From DATEJJ01 sp039649115 (GTDB lineage Bacteria > Actinomycetota > Actinomycetes > Mycobacteriales > Micromonosporaceae): a stretch of DNA of 61,237 nt. The stretch covers positions 1-61,237 of the forward strand of contig JBBWZQ010000418.1 of assembly GCA_039649115.1 (NCBI GenBank). The letters run 5' to 3'. Positions 17,904 to 26,337 of the stretch are shown piece by piece. Positions within the stretch are counted from its first letter, which is position 1. Every line of letters starts with the position of its first letter. The position numbers and the translations under genes were made by a program. A model generated the notes under the pieces. That model was given only the letters and a program-made list of their open reading frames with translations, was not told the origin of the DNA and did not search any database.

Positions 17904-18953
17904 CTATGGCTCCACGCTGAACAGGTCGGGCGCCCCGCCGGCACCCAGGCCAAACGTACCATTTGGCGGAGTACGACCGAGGTGGCGCCAGGCCGCCGCG
18001 GTGGCCACCCGGCCCCGCGGAGTGCGCGCCAGCAGGCCCGCCCGCACCAGGAACGGCTCGCACACCTCCTCGACCGTGTCCGGCTGCTCGCCCACCGCCA
18101 CGGCGAGCGTGGACAGCCCCACCGGGCCGCCGCTGAAGCTTTCCACCAGGGCCGCGAGCACCGCCCGGTCCAGCCGGTCCAGGCCCAGCTCATCCACGTC
18201 GTAGACGCGCAGCGCCGCGCGGGCGGCGTCGAGCGAGACGACCCCGTCGCCGCGCACCTCGGCGTAGTCGCGGACCCGCCGCAGCAGGCGGTTGGCGATC
18301 CGGGGGGTACCGCGGGAGCGCCCCGCGATCTCGACCGCCCCGTCCTCGGTCACGGGTACCGAGAGGATCCGCGCCGTCCGGGTGACCAGCAGCTCCAGCT
18401 CGGTCGACTGGTAGAAGTCGAGCTGCCCCACGAACCCGAACCGGTCGCGCATCGGCCCGGTGAGCAGGCCGGCCCGGGTGGTCGCGCCGACGAGGGTGAA
18501 CGGCTCGACGTCCAGCGGTATCGCGGTGGCGCCCGGGCCCTTGCCCACCACCACGTCCACCCGGAAATCCTCCATCGCGCTGTAGAGCAGCTCCTCGGCC
18601 GGCTTGGCGATGCGGTGGATCTCGTCGATGAACAGCACGTCGCCCTCGGCCAGGCTGGTCAGGATCGCCGCCAGGTCGCCGGAGCGCTCGATCGCGGGAC
18701 CGCTGGTGACGCGCAGCCCGGCGCCCAGCTCGGCGGCGACGATCATCGCGAGAGTGGTCTTGCCGAGCCCCGGCGGGCCGGAGAGCAGGATGTGGTCCGG
18801 CGGGCTGCCGCGCCGCAGCGCACCGCGCAGCAGCAGGTCGAGCTGCTCCCGCACCCGGTGCTGGGCGATGAACTCGGCCAGCCGCTTCGGCCGGACGGTC
18901 GCCTCGGCGTCCCGTTCCTCCGGCTCGGCGTACGCGGAGACGAGCTCGCTCAT
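17904..18953 (-). CDS. ruvB: Holliday-junction branch-migration ATPase RuvB
   Basis: 349-residue AAA+ motor of the RuvABC complex. Walker A GPPGLGKT at about 59-66, Walker B LFIDEIHR at about 107-114, sensor 1 VGATTRAG, and a C-terminal winged helix. Length is normal. The ATG overlaps the ruvA stop by 4 nt (ATGA), so the two are translationally coupled. Confidence 0.97.
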   Translation of the reverse strand: MSELVSAYAEPEERDAEATVRPKRLAEFIAQHRVREQLDLLLRGALRRGSPPDHILLSGPPGLGKTTLAMIVAAELGAGLRVTSGPAIERSGDLAAILTSLAEGDVLFIDEIHRIAKPAEELLYSAMEDFRVDVVVGKGPGATAIPLDVEPFTLVGATTRAGLLTGPMRDRFGFVGQLDFYQSTELELLVTRTARILSVPVTEDGAVEIAGRSRGTPRIANRLLRRVRDYAEVRGDGVVSLDAARAALRVYDVDELGLDRLDRAVLAALVESFSGGPVGLSTLAVAVGEQPDTVEEVCEPFLVRAGLLARTPRGRVATAAAWRHLGRTPPNGTFGLGAGGAPDLFSVEP

Positions 18954-19555
18954 CGGGTCCTGCCGAGGATCCGGATGGCCTGCTTGAGCAGGACCGGTAC
19001 CGGCGGGGTCGACCCGTCGAGCGTGTCCGCCACCGCGTGCACCGCCTGCTCGGCCTGGCCGGCCGACCAGCCCAGCCCGACCAGCGCCTCGCGCACCTGC
19101 TCCGGCCAGCTCTCGCCGCCCCCGACCCGGGTGCCGTTCGGGGCGGTCACGGGTACCGGGCCGATCCGGTCGCGCAGCTCCAGGATGAGCCGCTCGGCAC
19201 CCTTCTTGCCGATGCCCGGTACCCGGATCAGCGTGGTCGTGTCGGCGTTGGCGATCGCCTTGCGGACGGTGTCCGGGCTGTGCACCGCGAGCACCGCCTG
19301 TGCCAGCCGCGGCCCGACCCCGCTGGCCGTCTGCAGCAGCTCGAAGAGGTGCTTCTCGTCGTCGTCGGCGAAGCCGTAGAGCGTCAGCGAGTCCTCGCGT
19401 ACCACCAGGCTCGTGGCCAGCCGGGCGGCCGCACCGACCCGCAGCCCTGCCAGGGTGCCCGGGGTGCAGTGCACGGCCAGGCCGACGCCGCCGACCTCGA
19501 CCACGGCGGAGTCCGGTGACACGGCGGCCACCCGCCCGTGCACGCTGGCGATCAC
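18950..19555 (-). CDS. ruvA: Holliday-junction-binding protein RuvA
   Basis: 201 residues, the usual size, from a GTG at 19555 (product begins VIASVHGRV); longer upstream reading would overlap ruvC without RuvA-like sequence. The N-terminal OB fold is followed by helix-hairpin-helix motifs (SGVGPRLAQAVLA, PGIGKKGAERLILEL) and a C-terminal RuvB-binding domain. It overlaps ruvC (GTGA) and ruvB (ATGA). Confidence 0.96.
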   Translation of the reverse strand: MIASVHGRVAAVSPDSAVVEVGGVGLAVHCTPGTLAGLRVGAAARLATSLVVREDSLTLYGFADDDEKHLFELLQTASGVGPRLAQAVLAVHSPDTVRKAIANADTTTLIRVPGIGKKGAERLILELRDRIGPVPVTAPNGTRVGGGESWPEQVREALVGLGWSAGQAEQAVHAVADTLDGSTPPVPVLLKQAIRILGRTR

Positions 19556-20079
19556 GCTGCCCCCCTCCCGCGCACGGCGGCGGCCGCCGCCGCGATCCTG
19601 GCTCTCGTGCCGCCCTTCCAGACGTGGCAGATGGCCAGCGCCAGGGCGTCGGCGGCGTCCGCCGGCCGGGGTGCCGCGGGCAGCCGCAGCAGCCTGGTCA
19701 CCATCGCGGTGACCTGCGCCTTGTCGGCCTGTCCCGAGCCGGTGACCGCGGCCTTGACCTCGCTGGGCGTGTAGACCTGGACGGGCAGCCCGAGCCTCGC
19801 CGCCGCCAGTACGGCCACGGCGCCGGCCTGCGCCGTGCCCATCACGGTGCGCACGTTGTGCTGGCTGAACACGCGCTCGACGGCGACCGACTCCGGCTCG
19901 TACTCGGCCAGCAGCTCGGCCAGCCGGCGGTCCAGGTGCAGCAGGCGGCCGGGCAGCTCGTCGCCGGGGTCGGAGCGGATCACGTCGTAGGCGACGAGGG
20001 CGCACGGCCGGCCCGGCTGCCCATCGACGACGCCGACGCCGCACCGGGTCAACCCCGGATCCACCCCCAGCACACGCAC
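19552..20079 (-). CDS. ruvC: Crossover-junction endodeoxyribonuclease RuvC
   Basis: Resolves Holliday junctions. The GTG at 20079 puts the first catalytic Asp at residue 7 (VRVLGVDPG), as in E. coli RuvC; an ATG at 20091 would add four residues. The catalytic Glu (ESVAVERVF) and the Asp pair in RPADAADALALAICH are present. 175 residues. It is first of the overlapping ruvCAB unit. Confidence 0.95.
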   Translation of the reverse strand: MRVLGVDPGLTRCGVGVVDGQPGRPCALVAYDVIRSDPGDELPGRLLHLDRRLAELLAEYEPESVAVERVFSQHNVRTVMGTAQAGAVAVLAAARLGLPVQVYTPSEVKAAVTGSGQADKAQVTAMVTRLLRLPAAPRPADAADALALAICHVWKGGTRARIAAAAAAVRGRGAA

Positions 20080-20166
20080 GCGCCCTCCCATACAACCGTT
20101 CGATACCGTAACGGCTGGGTCCGCGGTCCCGCGACCCGACACGCGCACCACCCCCCAAGATCACCG

Positions 20167-20183
20167 CAACTTCATCGAAGTTG
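20167..20183. terminator. 7-bp hairpin between hexosaminidase and ruvC
   Basis: CAACTTC at 20167-20173, a 3-nt loop ATC, and GAAGTTG at 20177-20183. It lies about 28 nt after the hexosaminidase stop (minus strand) and upstream of ruvC. It could be a terminator or part of a dispersed palindromic element. Confidence 0.5.
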
Positions 20184-20210
20184 GGTGCGAGGGGATGAGG
20201 GGGCGGGTGG

Positions 20211-21779
20211 TCAGGCCGGCCAGGGGATTTGGGGGGAACGGTAGTAGTTGATGTCCAGGGCTGTCCATAGTGGAGCTTGGGCGGCCAGGCGGAGGCGGAA
20301 GGCGGGCCAACTGTGGGTGGACTCGGATGACCAGGCCAGCTCGGCGAGGGCGGGCAGGCGGGGGAACGCCATGTACTCGATGTCGGCCGTACTGACCAGC
20401 GTCTCGGACCACAGCGGCCCCTCGACGCCGAGCACCGCGGACTCGCCGACCCCGGACAGGTACGCGCCCGGGTCCCAGCCGTACGCGTCCCGCACCTCGA
20501 TGAGCCCGGCCCAGTCCTGGCCCAGCGGCGTGCCCTCGGTGTACTTCATGTCCAGGTACGCGCGGCTGGCCGGGGCCATGATGAGCTTCGTGCCGCGCGC
20601 CGCCGCGGCGGCCACCGCGTCGTTGGTCGTCTCGGTGTCCCAGAACTCCGCGACCGTCGAGGGCAGCGGGGTCGCGTTGACCACGTCGTGCCAGCCGACC
20701 ACGCTCTTGCCGTGCGCCGCCACGATCCGCTGCACCCGGTTGATGAAGCTCGCGTAGTCCGCCGGCATGGTGGACCGGGCCTCGTCCCCGCCGATGTGCA
20801 GGTACGGGCCCGGGGTCAGCGCGGCGAGCTGGCCGATGACGTCGTCGATGAACCGGTAGGTCAGCTCCTTGCCGACGCACAGTGAGCTGAAGCCCACGTC
20901 CGTGCCGGTGTACCGCGGCGGGGCGACGCCGTCGCAGTTGAGCGCGGCATAGGAGGCGAGCGCGGCGTTGGTGTGGCCGGGCAGGTCGATCTCGGGCACC
21001 ACGGTGACGTACCGGCGCTGGGCGTACGCGACGATCTGCCGGTACTGGCTCTGCGTGTAGTAGCCGCCCGGGCCGCCACCCACCTCGGTACTGCCACCCA
21101 CCGCGGTCAGCCGGGGCCAGCCGGAGATGGCGATGCGCCAGCCCTGGTCGTCGGACAGGTGCAGGTGCAGATAATTGATCTTGTACAGCGCCATCTCGTC
21201 GACGTACCGCTCCACCTGCGCCACCGTGAAGAAGTGCCGGGAGACGTCCAGCATGGCGCCCCGGTAGGCGAAGCGGGGACGGTCCAGCACGTGCCCGCCG
21301 GCCACCACCCACGGTCCACTCTGGACGGTCGTGCGGGCCGCCTTCGCGGGCAGCAACTGGCGCAACGTCTGCACCCCGGCGAACAGGCCGGCCGGGGTGC
21401 GGGCGCGCAGCGCGATCCCCGGCCGCGACACGTCCAGCCGGTAGCCCTGCCCGCCGAGACCGGCCGGGCCGCCCAGCCGCAGCGCGATGCCCCCACGGTC
21501 GTCGCCCGCGAACCGCACCGGCAACGGGTAGCCGGTCGACGGGCGCAGCAGCGCGGCGAGGTACTCGGCGACGCCGGCCGCCCCGCGATCGGCGTAGATC
21601 ACCGTCGAGGGCCGCAGCGCGTACGTCACGCCGGCCGACGCGTCGACGCTCACCGGCGCCGGTACCACGTCCCGCGGCGGCACCGGTCGCGGCGGATCGC
21701 CGGCCTGGGCGCGGCCGGCTCCCGGCAGCACACCGGTGGCGACGAGCAGGAGACCGACGGCAAGCATCCGCGCACGCAT
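20211..21779 (-). CDS. Secreted beta-N-acetylhexosaminidase (GH20)
   Basis: Removes terminal N-acetyl-hexosamine from chitin oligomers, glycans or muropeptides. 522 residues with a signal peptide at 1-26 (hydrophobic core LAVGLLLVATGVL, likely cleavage near AQA). A GH20b domain (about 35-165) precedes the catalytic barrel. The barrel shows FAYRGAMLDVSRHF, YLHLHLSDDQGWR and the catalytic pair in HIGGDE (Asp332-Glu333). The gene follows the LacI regulator by 50 nt on the same strand but has its own promoter. TTGCCT and TACGGT are spaced 17 bp, with the ATG 6 nt after the -10, so a leaderless message is likely. Confidence 0.94.
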   Translation of the reverse strand: MRARMLAVGLLLVATGVLPGAGRAQAGDPPRPVPPRDVVPAPVSVDASAGVTYALRPSTVIYADRGAAGVAEYLAALLRPSTGYPLPVRFAGDDRGGIALRLGGPAGLGGQGYRLDVSRPGIALRARTPAGLFAGVQTLRQLLPAKAARTTVQSGPWVVAGGHVLDRPRFAYRGAMLDVSRHFFTVAQVERYVDEMALYKINYLHLHLSDDQGWRIAISGWPRLTAVGGSTEVGGGPGGYYTQSQYRQIVAYAQRRYVTVVPEIDLPGHTNAALASYAALNCDGVAPPRYTGTDVGFSSLCVGKELTYRFIDDVIGQLAALTPGPYLHIGGDEARSTMPADYASFINRVQRIVAAHGKSVVGWHDVVNATPLPSTVAEFWDTETTNDAVAAAAARGTKLIMAPASRAYLDMKYTEGTPLGQDWAGLIEVRDAYGWDPGAYLSGVGESAVLGVEGPLWSETLVSTADIEYMAFPRLPALAELAWSSESTHSWPAFRLRLAAQAPLWTALDINYYRSPQIPWPA

Positions 21780-21785
21780 GCCCGT

Positions 21786-21814
21786 ACCGTATCGAGGAGC
21801 GTTATGTCAGGCAA
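21786..21814 (-). promoter_or_regulatory. Hexosaminidase promoter (-35 TTGCCT, -10 TACGGT)
   Basis: On the minus strand TTGCCT (21814-21809), a 17-bp spacer, TACGGT (21791-21786), then 6 nt to the ATG at 21779. No Shine-Dalgarno is present, consistent with a leaderless transcript. Confidence 0.55.
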
Positions 21815-21829
21815 GGTTCCTAACAGAAC

Positions 21830-22846
21830 TTAGCCGGATGGCGCCGCGGTACTTCCGCGGGGGATGAAGTGCGGCACGGCGTCCTCGAAGTTGCCCACCG
21901 TGGCGCCGGACACCAGCTCCAGCAGCCGGGCGGCGGCGTGCGCGCCGTAGCCGACGATGTCCCGGCCCACCGCGGACAGCTGCGGGTGCACCAGTTGGCA
22001 CAGCGGCGAGTCGTCCCACGCCACCACCGACACCTCGGCCGGGATGGCCACCCGCATCTCGTGCGCGACCGCCACCGCGGCGACCGCCATCACGTCGTTG
22101 TCGTAGATGATCGCGGTCGGCGCCGGGCGGCGGGACAGCAGCGCCCGGGTGGCGCGCGCGCCCTCGTCGCCGGTGTAGTCGGTGTTGACCGTCAGCACGT
22201 CGGTCAGGCCCAGCCGGGCCGCCGCCTCGGACAGGGCCCGGGTGCGCAGCGCGGTGTGCCACAGGTCGGGCAGCCCGGCCACCCGCGCGATCTGCCGGTG
22301 CCCCAGCGCGGCGAGGTACTCCACCACGGCCGTGGTCGCGCGCGCGTCGTCGCTCCACACCCCGGGCAGCGTGCCCAGCCCGTGCGGCCCGCCGATCACG
22401 ACGGCGGGCATCCGCAGCTCCTCCATCAGGCCCACCCGCGGGTCGTCGCGGCGCAGGTCGACCAGGATCACCCCGTCCACCCGGCGCTGCGCCCACCAGC
22501 GCCGGTACGCCTCCATCTCGTTGCTCTGGTCCACCGTCACCTGCAGCAGCAGGCCCACCGAGTTGGCCGACAGCGTCGACTCGATGCCGGAGATCAACTG
22601 CATGAAGAAGGACTCGATGCCGAGGATGCGGGCGGGCCGGTCGACCACCAGGCCCAGCGCGCCGGCCCGGCCGTCGGACAGGGCGCGTGCCGCGCTGCTG
22701 GGGTGCCAGTCGTACTCGGCCGCGATGGCGAGGATGCGCCGCCGGGTGTTCTCGGAGACTCCCGGGCGTCCGTTCAGCGCGTAGGACACCGCACCCTTGG
22801 ACACTCCCGCGGCGCGGGCGATGTCGGCGATCGTCGCGCGCCTCAT
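21830..22846 (-). CDS. LacI-family transcriptional regulator
   Basis: 338 residues from the ATG at 22846, which has AAAGAGGAG 5 nt upstream. The N-terminal helix-turn-helix (TIADIARAAGVSKGAVSYALNG) and hinge (SSAARALSDGRAG) are classic. The periplasmic-binding-like sensor domain follows (about 60-335). It is divergent from the GH5 gene and upstream of the GH20 gene, so it probably controls both in response to a sugar. Two identical AACCGGTT palindromes, 60 bp apart in the divergent intergenic region, are its likely operators and imply autoregulation. Confidence 0.95.
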   Translation of the reverse strand: MRRATIADIARAAGVSKGAVSYALNGRPGVSENTRRRILAIAAEYDWHPSSAARALSDGRAGALGLVVDRPARILGIESFFMQLISGIESTLSANSVGLLLQVTVDQSNEMEAYRRWWAQRRVDGVILVDLRRDDPRVGLMEELRMPAVVIGGPHGLGTLPGVWSDDARATTAVVEYLAALGHRQIARVAGLPDLWHTALRTRALSEAAARLGLTDVLTVNTDYTGDEGARATRALLSRRPAPTAIIYDNDVMAVAAVAVAHEMRVAIPAEVSVVAWDDSPLCQLVHPQLSAVGRDIVGYGAHAAARLLELVSGATVGNFEDAVPHFIPRGSTAAPSG

Positions 22847-22880
22847 CCGGGCTCCTCTTTGGCGCTCCCTCTCGGTGCAG

Positions 22881-22888
22881 AACCGGTT
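22881..22888. promoter_or_regulatory. LacI-type operator copy 1 (AACCGGTT)
   Basis: The palindrome reads GAACCGGTTC at 22880-22889, 35 bp upstream of the regulator's start. The central CG and symmetrical AACCGGTT are typical of LacI-family sites. Confidence 0.6.
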
Positions 22889-22902
22889 CAGCATAGCGGA
22901 TC

Positions 22903-22920
22903 ATCAGGGAGGGCCCTGAT
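22903..22920. promoter_or_regulatory. Inverted repeat ATCAGGG-N4-CCCTGAT
   Basis: Seven-base arms at 22903-22909 and 22914-22920, midway between the two AACCGGTT sites. It may be a site for another regulator or a leader hairpin; the sequence does not decide. Confidence 0.35.
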
Positions 22921-22940
22921 ATCGACAGGCATTGACTGTT

Positions 22941-22948
22941 AACCGGTT
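22941..22948. promoter_or_regulatory. LacI-type operator copy 2 (AACCGGTT)
   Basis: TTAACCGGTTCA at 22939-22950, exactly 60 bp from copy 1 and directly after a -35-like TTGACT (22932-22937) that would serve the GH5 gene. Binding here would block that promoter. Confidence 0.6.
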
Positions 22949-23001
22949 CATTGGTGGGATCGCCTCGTCGTTGGATTCGGGTACGAAGGGGAGAACCACC
23001 G

Positions 23002-24924
23002 ATGCGCCGCGCCCTCGCGCTCCTGCCGAATCAAGCCTCGCGTCCGCTGCTGGGCGTCAACTTCTGGTCCCGCGCCGGCGGCCCGCGCATGTGGACGCGG
23101 TACGACGAGGCCACCGTGACCAAGGAACTGCAGGTGCTCGCCGACCACGGCCTGACCGTCACCCGGTCGTTCTTCTTCTGGCCCGACCTGATGCCCACCC
23201 CGTACGACATCGACGAGTACATCCTCGACCGCTTCGGAAACTTTCTCGAACTGCACTCCTCGTTCGGACTGCGTACCGTGCCCACGCTTCTGGTCGGCCA
23301 CATGTCCGGCGAGAACTGGGATCCGGCCTGGCGTGGCGGGCGCGACCTGTACCGCGACGTGTGGCTGGTGAGCCGGCAGGCGTGGCTGGCCGAGCAGCTG
23401 GCCGGGCGCTTCGGCACGCACCCGGCCATCGCCGGCTGGCTGGTCGCCAACGAGATGCCCCGCTACGGCGGGCCGGGCAGCCCGGAGGCGGTGTCCTCGT
23501 GGGCGCGGCTGGTCATCCAGGGACTGCGTGCCGGCGGCGCCAGGCAGCCGGTGTCCCTCGGGGACGGGGCCCGGACGGTCGAACTCAACGGCGTGGAAAG
23601 CGGGTACCGGCTGGCCGACCTCGCCCCGCTCGTCGACTGGGTCGGCCCGCACGTGTACCCGACGGGTGACGACCAGGTGCGCCAGCACCTGCGCGCGGCG
23701 TTCCTGTGCGAGCTGGCCGGCAGCGCGGGCAAGCCGGTGCTGCTGGAGGAGTTCGGCGCGTCCACCGACTTCGTCTCGGAGGAGAACCTCGGCCACTACT
23801 ACCGCCAGGTGCTGCACAACTCGCTGCTGGGCGGCGCCACCGGCTGGATCGCGTGGAACAACACCGACTTCGACGACCTGGCCGGCGAGGCGCCGTACCG
23901 CCACCACCCGTTCGAGATGCACTTCGGGGTCACCGACTCCGGCGGCGAGCCCAGGTCGGCGCTGCGCGAGATGGCCAGCTTCCGGGCGGTACTGGACGAT
24001 GTCGCGCCACACCGGTGCCGCCGGACGCCGGCGGCGGTGGGCATCGTGCTCGCGTCCCATGTGGACACTCCGTACCCGTTCGCCGACGCGCGGGAGCGGC
24101 CGGTCGCGCTGGCCGCCATCGAGCAGGCGTACGTGGCGTGCCGGGAGGCCGGTACCCCGCCGGGGCTGATCCGGGAGAGCCAGCACATCGACGGGGACTG
24201 CCTGCTGTACCTGCTGCCCTCGACGAAGCAGCTGACCGCGCCGGGCTGGCGGCGGCTGGAGGAGCTGGCGCACGCGGGTGCCACCGTCTACGTCTCGTAC
24301 TTCGCCGGTGGCACCGGCAACCAGCGCGGCCCCTGGTACGCCGGTGTGGACCGGCTCTTCGGCGTCCGCCACCAGTTGCGGTACGGGCTGCTGGACCCGA
24401 TCCTCTCGGACACGGTGCGGTTGACGCTGCGCGACGACCTGGGCAACCTGACGGCCGGCACCGAGCTGTGCTTCGCGACGGGCGAGAACCCGGCGCTGCG
24501 CGCGTACCTGCCGGTGGAGCCGATCGAGGCGCAGGTGCTCGCGACCGACCAGGCGGACCGGCCGGCGCTGCTGCACCGGACGGTCGGGGCGGGAGCCGTC
24601 ATCTTCTGCTGCTACCCGCTGGAGGCGATGGCGTCGGCCACGCCCGGGGTCAACCCCGAGGACACCTGGCGCCTGTACGCCGCGCTCGCCCACGCCGCCG
24701 GCGCGCATCCGCTCGTCCGGGTGGACGATCCGCGGGTGCTGGTGGACTGCCTCGACCGCGACGACGGGATCCGATTTGTCTGGCTGGTCAGTCAGGCGGC
24801 CACGCCGGTGGCCGTCACCCCGCGCACGCACGCCGGAAAGCCGCTGTGCGACCTGCGTTCGGGCGTGCCGGTGTCCACTGTGGATCTGCCAGCATTCGGG
24901 GTGCGGGTACTGCGCACCGGGTAA
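23002..24924 (+). CDS. GH5-like glycoside hydrolase (cellulase/mannanase superfamily)
   Basis: 640 residues from the ATG at 23002, with AAGGGGAG 8 nt upstream. The N-terminal TIM barrel (about 15-330) starts with LLGVNFWSRAGGPRMW. It shows the acid/base Glu in LVANEMP (Glu151) and the likely nucleophile in VLLEEFG (Glu250), as in GH5 and related clan A enzymes. The C-terminal part (about 345-640) resembles the Rossmann-like and beta domains found behind some GH5/GH42 barrels. No signal peptide is seen, so it probably acts on imported oligosaccharides. A CE7 esterase follows after 66 nt, pointing to acetylated mannan- or xylan-type substrates. Substrate is inferred. Confidence 0.8.
   Translation: MRRALALLPNQASRPLLGVNFWSRAGGPRMWTRYDEATVTKELQVLADHGLTVTRSFFFWPDLMPTPYDIDEYILDRFGNFLELHSSFGLRTVPTLLVGHMSGENWDPAWRGGRDLYRDVWLVSRQAWLAEQLAGRFGTHPAIAGWLVANEMPRYGGPGSPEAVSSWARLVIQGLRAGGARQPVSLGDGARTVELNGVESGYRLADLAPLVDWVGPHVYPTGDDQVRQHLRAAFLCELAGSAGKPVLLEEFGASTDFVSEENLGHYYRQVLHNSLLGGATGWIAWNNTDFDDLAGEAPYRHHPFEMHFGVTDSGGEPRSALREMASFRAVLDDVAPHRCRRTPAAVGIVLASHVDTPYPFADARERPVALAAIEQAYVACREAGTPPGLIRESQHIDGDCLLYLLPSTKQLTAPGWRRLEELAHAGATVYVSYFAGGTGNQRGPWYAGVDRLFGVRHQLRYGLLDPILSDTVRLTLRDDLGNLTAGTELCFATGENPALRAYLPVEPIEAQVLATDQADRPALLHRTVGAGAVIFCCYPLEAMASATPGVNPEDTWRLYAALAHAAGAHPLVRVDDPRVLVDCLDRDDGIRFVWLVSQAATPVAVTPRTHAGKPLCDLRSGVPVSTVDLPAFGVRVLRTG
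24874..24884. repeat. TCCACTGTGGA palindrome
   Basis: One of four exact copies of TCCACWGTGGA in the window, inside the coding sequence of the GH5-like gene. Confidence 0.6.
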
Positions 24925-24990
24925 ACGCTTGCGGCGCGCCCGGATCGCAACCAATGCTGGCACCATGGAAGGCATGAGAGGGTATCGGCC

Positions 24991-25980
24991 ATGCTGACCG
25001 ACTGGCCGCTGGAGCGGCTGCGCGAGTACCGGCCCGAGCGCGTCGAGCCGTCCGACTTCAACGAGTTCTGGCGCGGCACGCTGGACGCCGCCCGGGCCGC
25101 GGCGGCGCCGGCCCGGTTCCGCCCGTACGACGCCGGTCTGGCCACCGTCGAGGTGTACGACCTCACGTTCACCGGGTTCGCCGGCCACCCCGTCCGCGGC
25201 TGGTTCTACCTCCCCCGGGGCGCCGAGGGCCGGCTGCCGTGCGTGGTCGAGTACATCGGCTACGGCGGCGGGCGCGGCCTCCCGCACGAGTGGCTGCACT
25301 GGAGCGCCGCCGGCTACGCCCACCTCGTCATGGACACCCGCGGGCAGGGCAGCGCCGGCTGGTCGAGCGGGAACACGCCGGACCCGGACGCGGCGGGCGG
25401 CCCGCAGACTCCCGGCTTCATGACGAGCGGCATCGGCGACGCGCGGCGGTACTACTACCGGCGGGTGTTCACCGACGCGGTGCGCGCGGTGGAGGTGGCA
25501 CGCGCGCACCCGAGGGTGGACGGGGACCGGATCGCGGTGGCCGGCGCCAGCCAGGGCGGCGGCATCACGCTGGCCGTCGCGGGGTTGGCCCGCGGGCTGG
25601 CCGCGGCCCTGCCCGACGTGCCGTTCCTGAGCCACTACCGGAGAGCCACGGAGATCACCGACGAGTACCCGTACGCCGAGCTCGTGACCTACTGCAAGAC
25701 CCACCGGGAGCAGGTCGAGCAGGTCTTCGCCACGCTGAGCTACTTCGACGGGGTCAATTTCGCGTCGCGGGCCAGTGCTCCGGCGCTGTTCTCGGTCGGG
25801 CTGATGGACGCGGTCTGCCCGCCGTCGACCGTCTTCGCGGCGTACAACCACTACGCGGGCGCCAAGGAGATCTCGGTGTGGCCGTACAACGGGCATGAGG
25901 GCGGCGCGGGGTTCCAGCGGGCGGCGCAGATCCGCTTCCTGGCCGACCTGTTCAAGAGCGGGGGCACACCGCCCGGCTGA
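24991..25980 (+). CDS. Acetyl xylan / cephalosporin-C deacetylase family esterase (CE7)
   Basis: 329 residues, alpha/beta hydrolase of the CE7 (AXE1) family that removes acetyl groups from xylo-oligosaccharides. The family signatures are complete: MDTRGQGS at about 114-121, nucleophile Ser187 in GASQGG, Asp273 in LMDAVCPP and His302 in NGHEGG. No signal peptide, so it is intracellular like other CE7 enzymes. ATG at 24991 is preceded by GAGAGGG. It is almost certainly co-transcribed with the GH5 gene. Confidence 0.92.
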   Translation: MLTDWPLERLREYRPERVEPSDFNEFWRGTLDAARAAAAPARFRPYDAGLATVEVYDLTFTGFAGHPVRGWFYLPRGAEGRLPCVVEYIGYGGGRGLPHEWLHWSAAGYAHLVMDTRGQGSAGWSSGNTPDPDAAGGPQTPGFMTSGIGDARRYYYRRVFTDAVRAVEVARAHPRVDGDRIAVAGASQGGGITLAVAGLARGLAAALPDVPFLSHYRRATEITDEYPYAELVTYCKTHREQVEQVFATLSYFDGVNFASRASAPALFSVGLMDAVCPPSTVFAAYNHYAGAKEISVWPYNGHEGGAGFQRAAQIRFLADLFKSGGTPPG

Positions 25981-25985
25981 CCTTC

Positions 25986-26013
25986 TGTACAGTGATGTAC
26001 ATGGGAGTACACT
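25986..26013 (+). promoter_or_regulatory. Toxin-antitoxin promoter with TGTACA operator repeats
   Basis: TGTACA at 25986-25991 and again at 25996-26001, with a GTACA at 26007-26011, make overlapping inverted repeats. The -10-like TACACT at 26008-26013 lies 6 nt before the GTG of the antitoxin, with no ribosome site, suggesting a leaderless message repressed by the antitoxin. Confidence 0.6.
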
Positions 26014-26019
26014 TGGGCG

Positions 26020-26337
26020 GTGGAATCTTCGGCGACGGAATCTTGGGCGACGGAATTCAGCGTGAGCGAGGCTCGGGCGAAACTGCCCGATCTGCTCCGG
26101 CGCGTGGCAGGCGGTGAAGAGGTGACCATCACCCGGCACGGGGAGCCGGTCGCGGTGGTCGTCCACCCGGATCTGCTCAAGCACCGGCACGCGGGCGCCG
26201 CGCTGGACAACGCCGCGCGGGTCCACGAGATTCTGGAAAGCGCCGGGGTCACCCGGCTGCCCGAGTCGGCCGGGCTCACGTCGCGGCGCGCCGAAGAGCT
26301 GATCGCCGAGATCAGAGCCGGGCGCGAGGCCCGGTAG
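26020..26337 (+). CDS. Phd/YefM-type antitoxin (VapB-like)
   Basis: 105 residues from a GTG at 26020. The core FSVSEARAKLPDLLRRVAGGEEVTITRHGEPVAVVV is the Phd/YefM DNA-binding fold. The C-terminal half should wrap the toxin. A 15-bp partial duplication near the start gives the ESSATESWATEF stretch, so the true start could be the GTG near 26062. It overlaps the PIN toxin by one base, the standard arrangement, and the promoter carries TGTACA repeats for autoregulation. Confidence 0.9.
   Translation: MESSATESWATEFSVSEARAKLPDLLRRVAGGEEVTITRHGEPVAVVVHPDLLKHRHAGAALDNAARVHEILESAGVTRLPESAGLTSRRAEELIAEIRAGREAR

Noticed and set aside
20091..20112. LexA/SOS box upstream of ruvC
   Set aside because: Only one half (TCGAAC) of the actinobacterial consensus TCGAAC-N4-GTTCGA is present.
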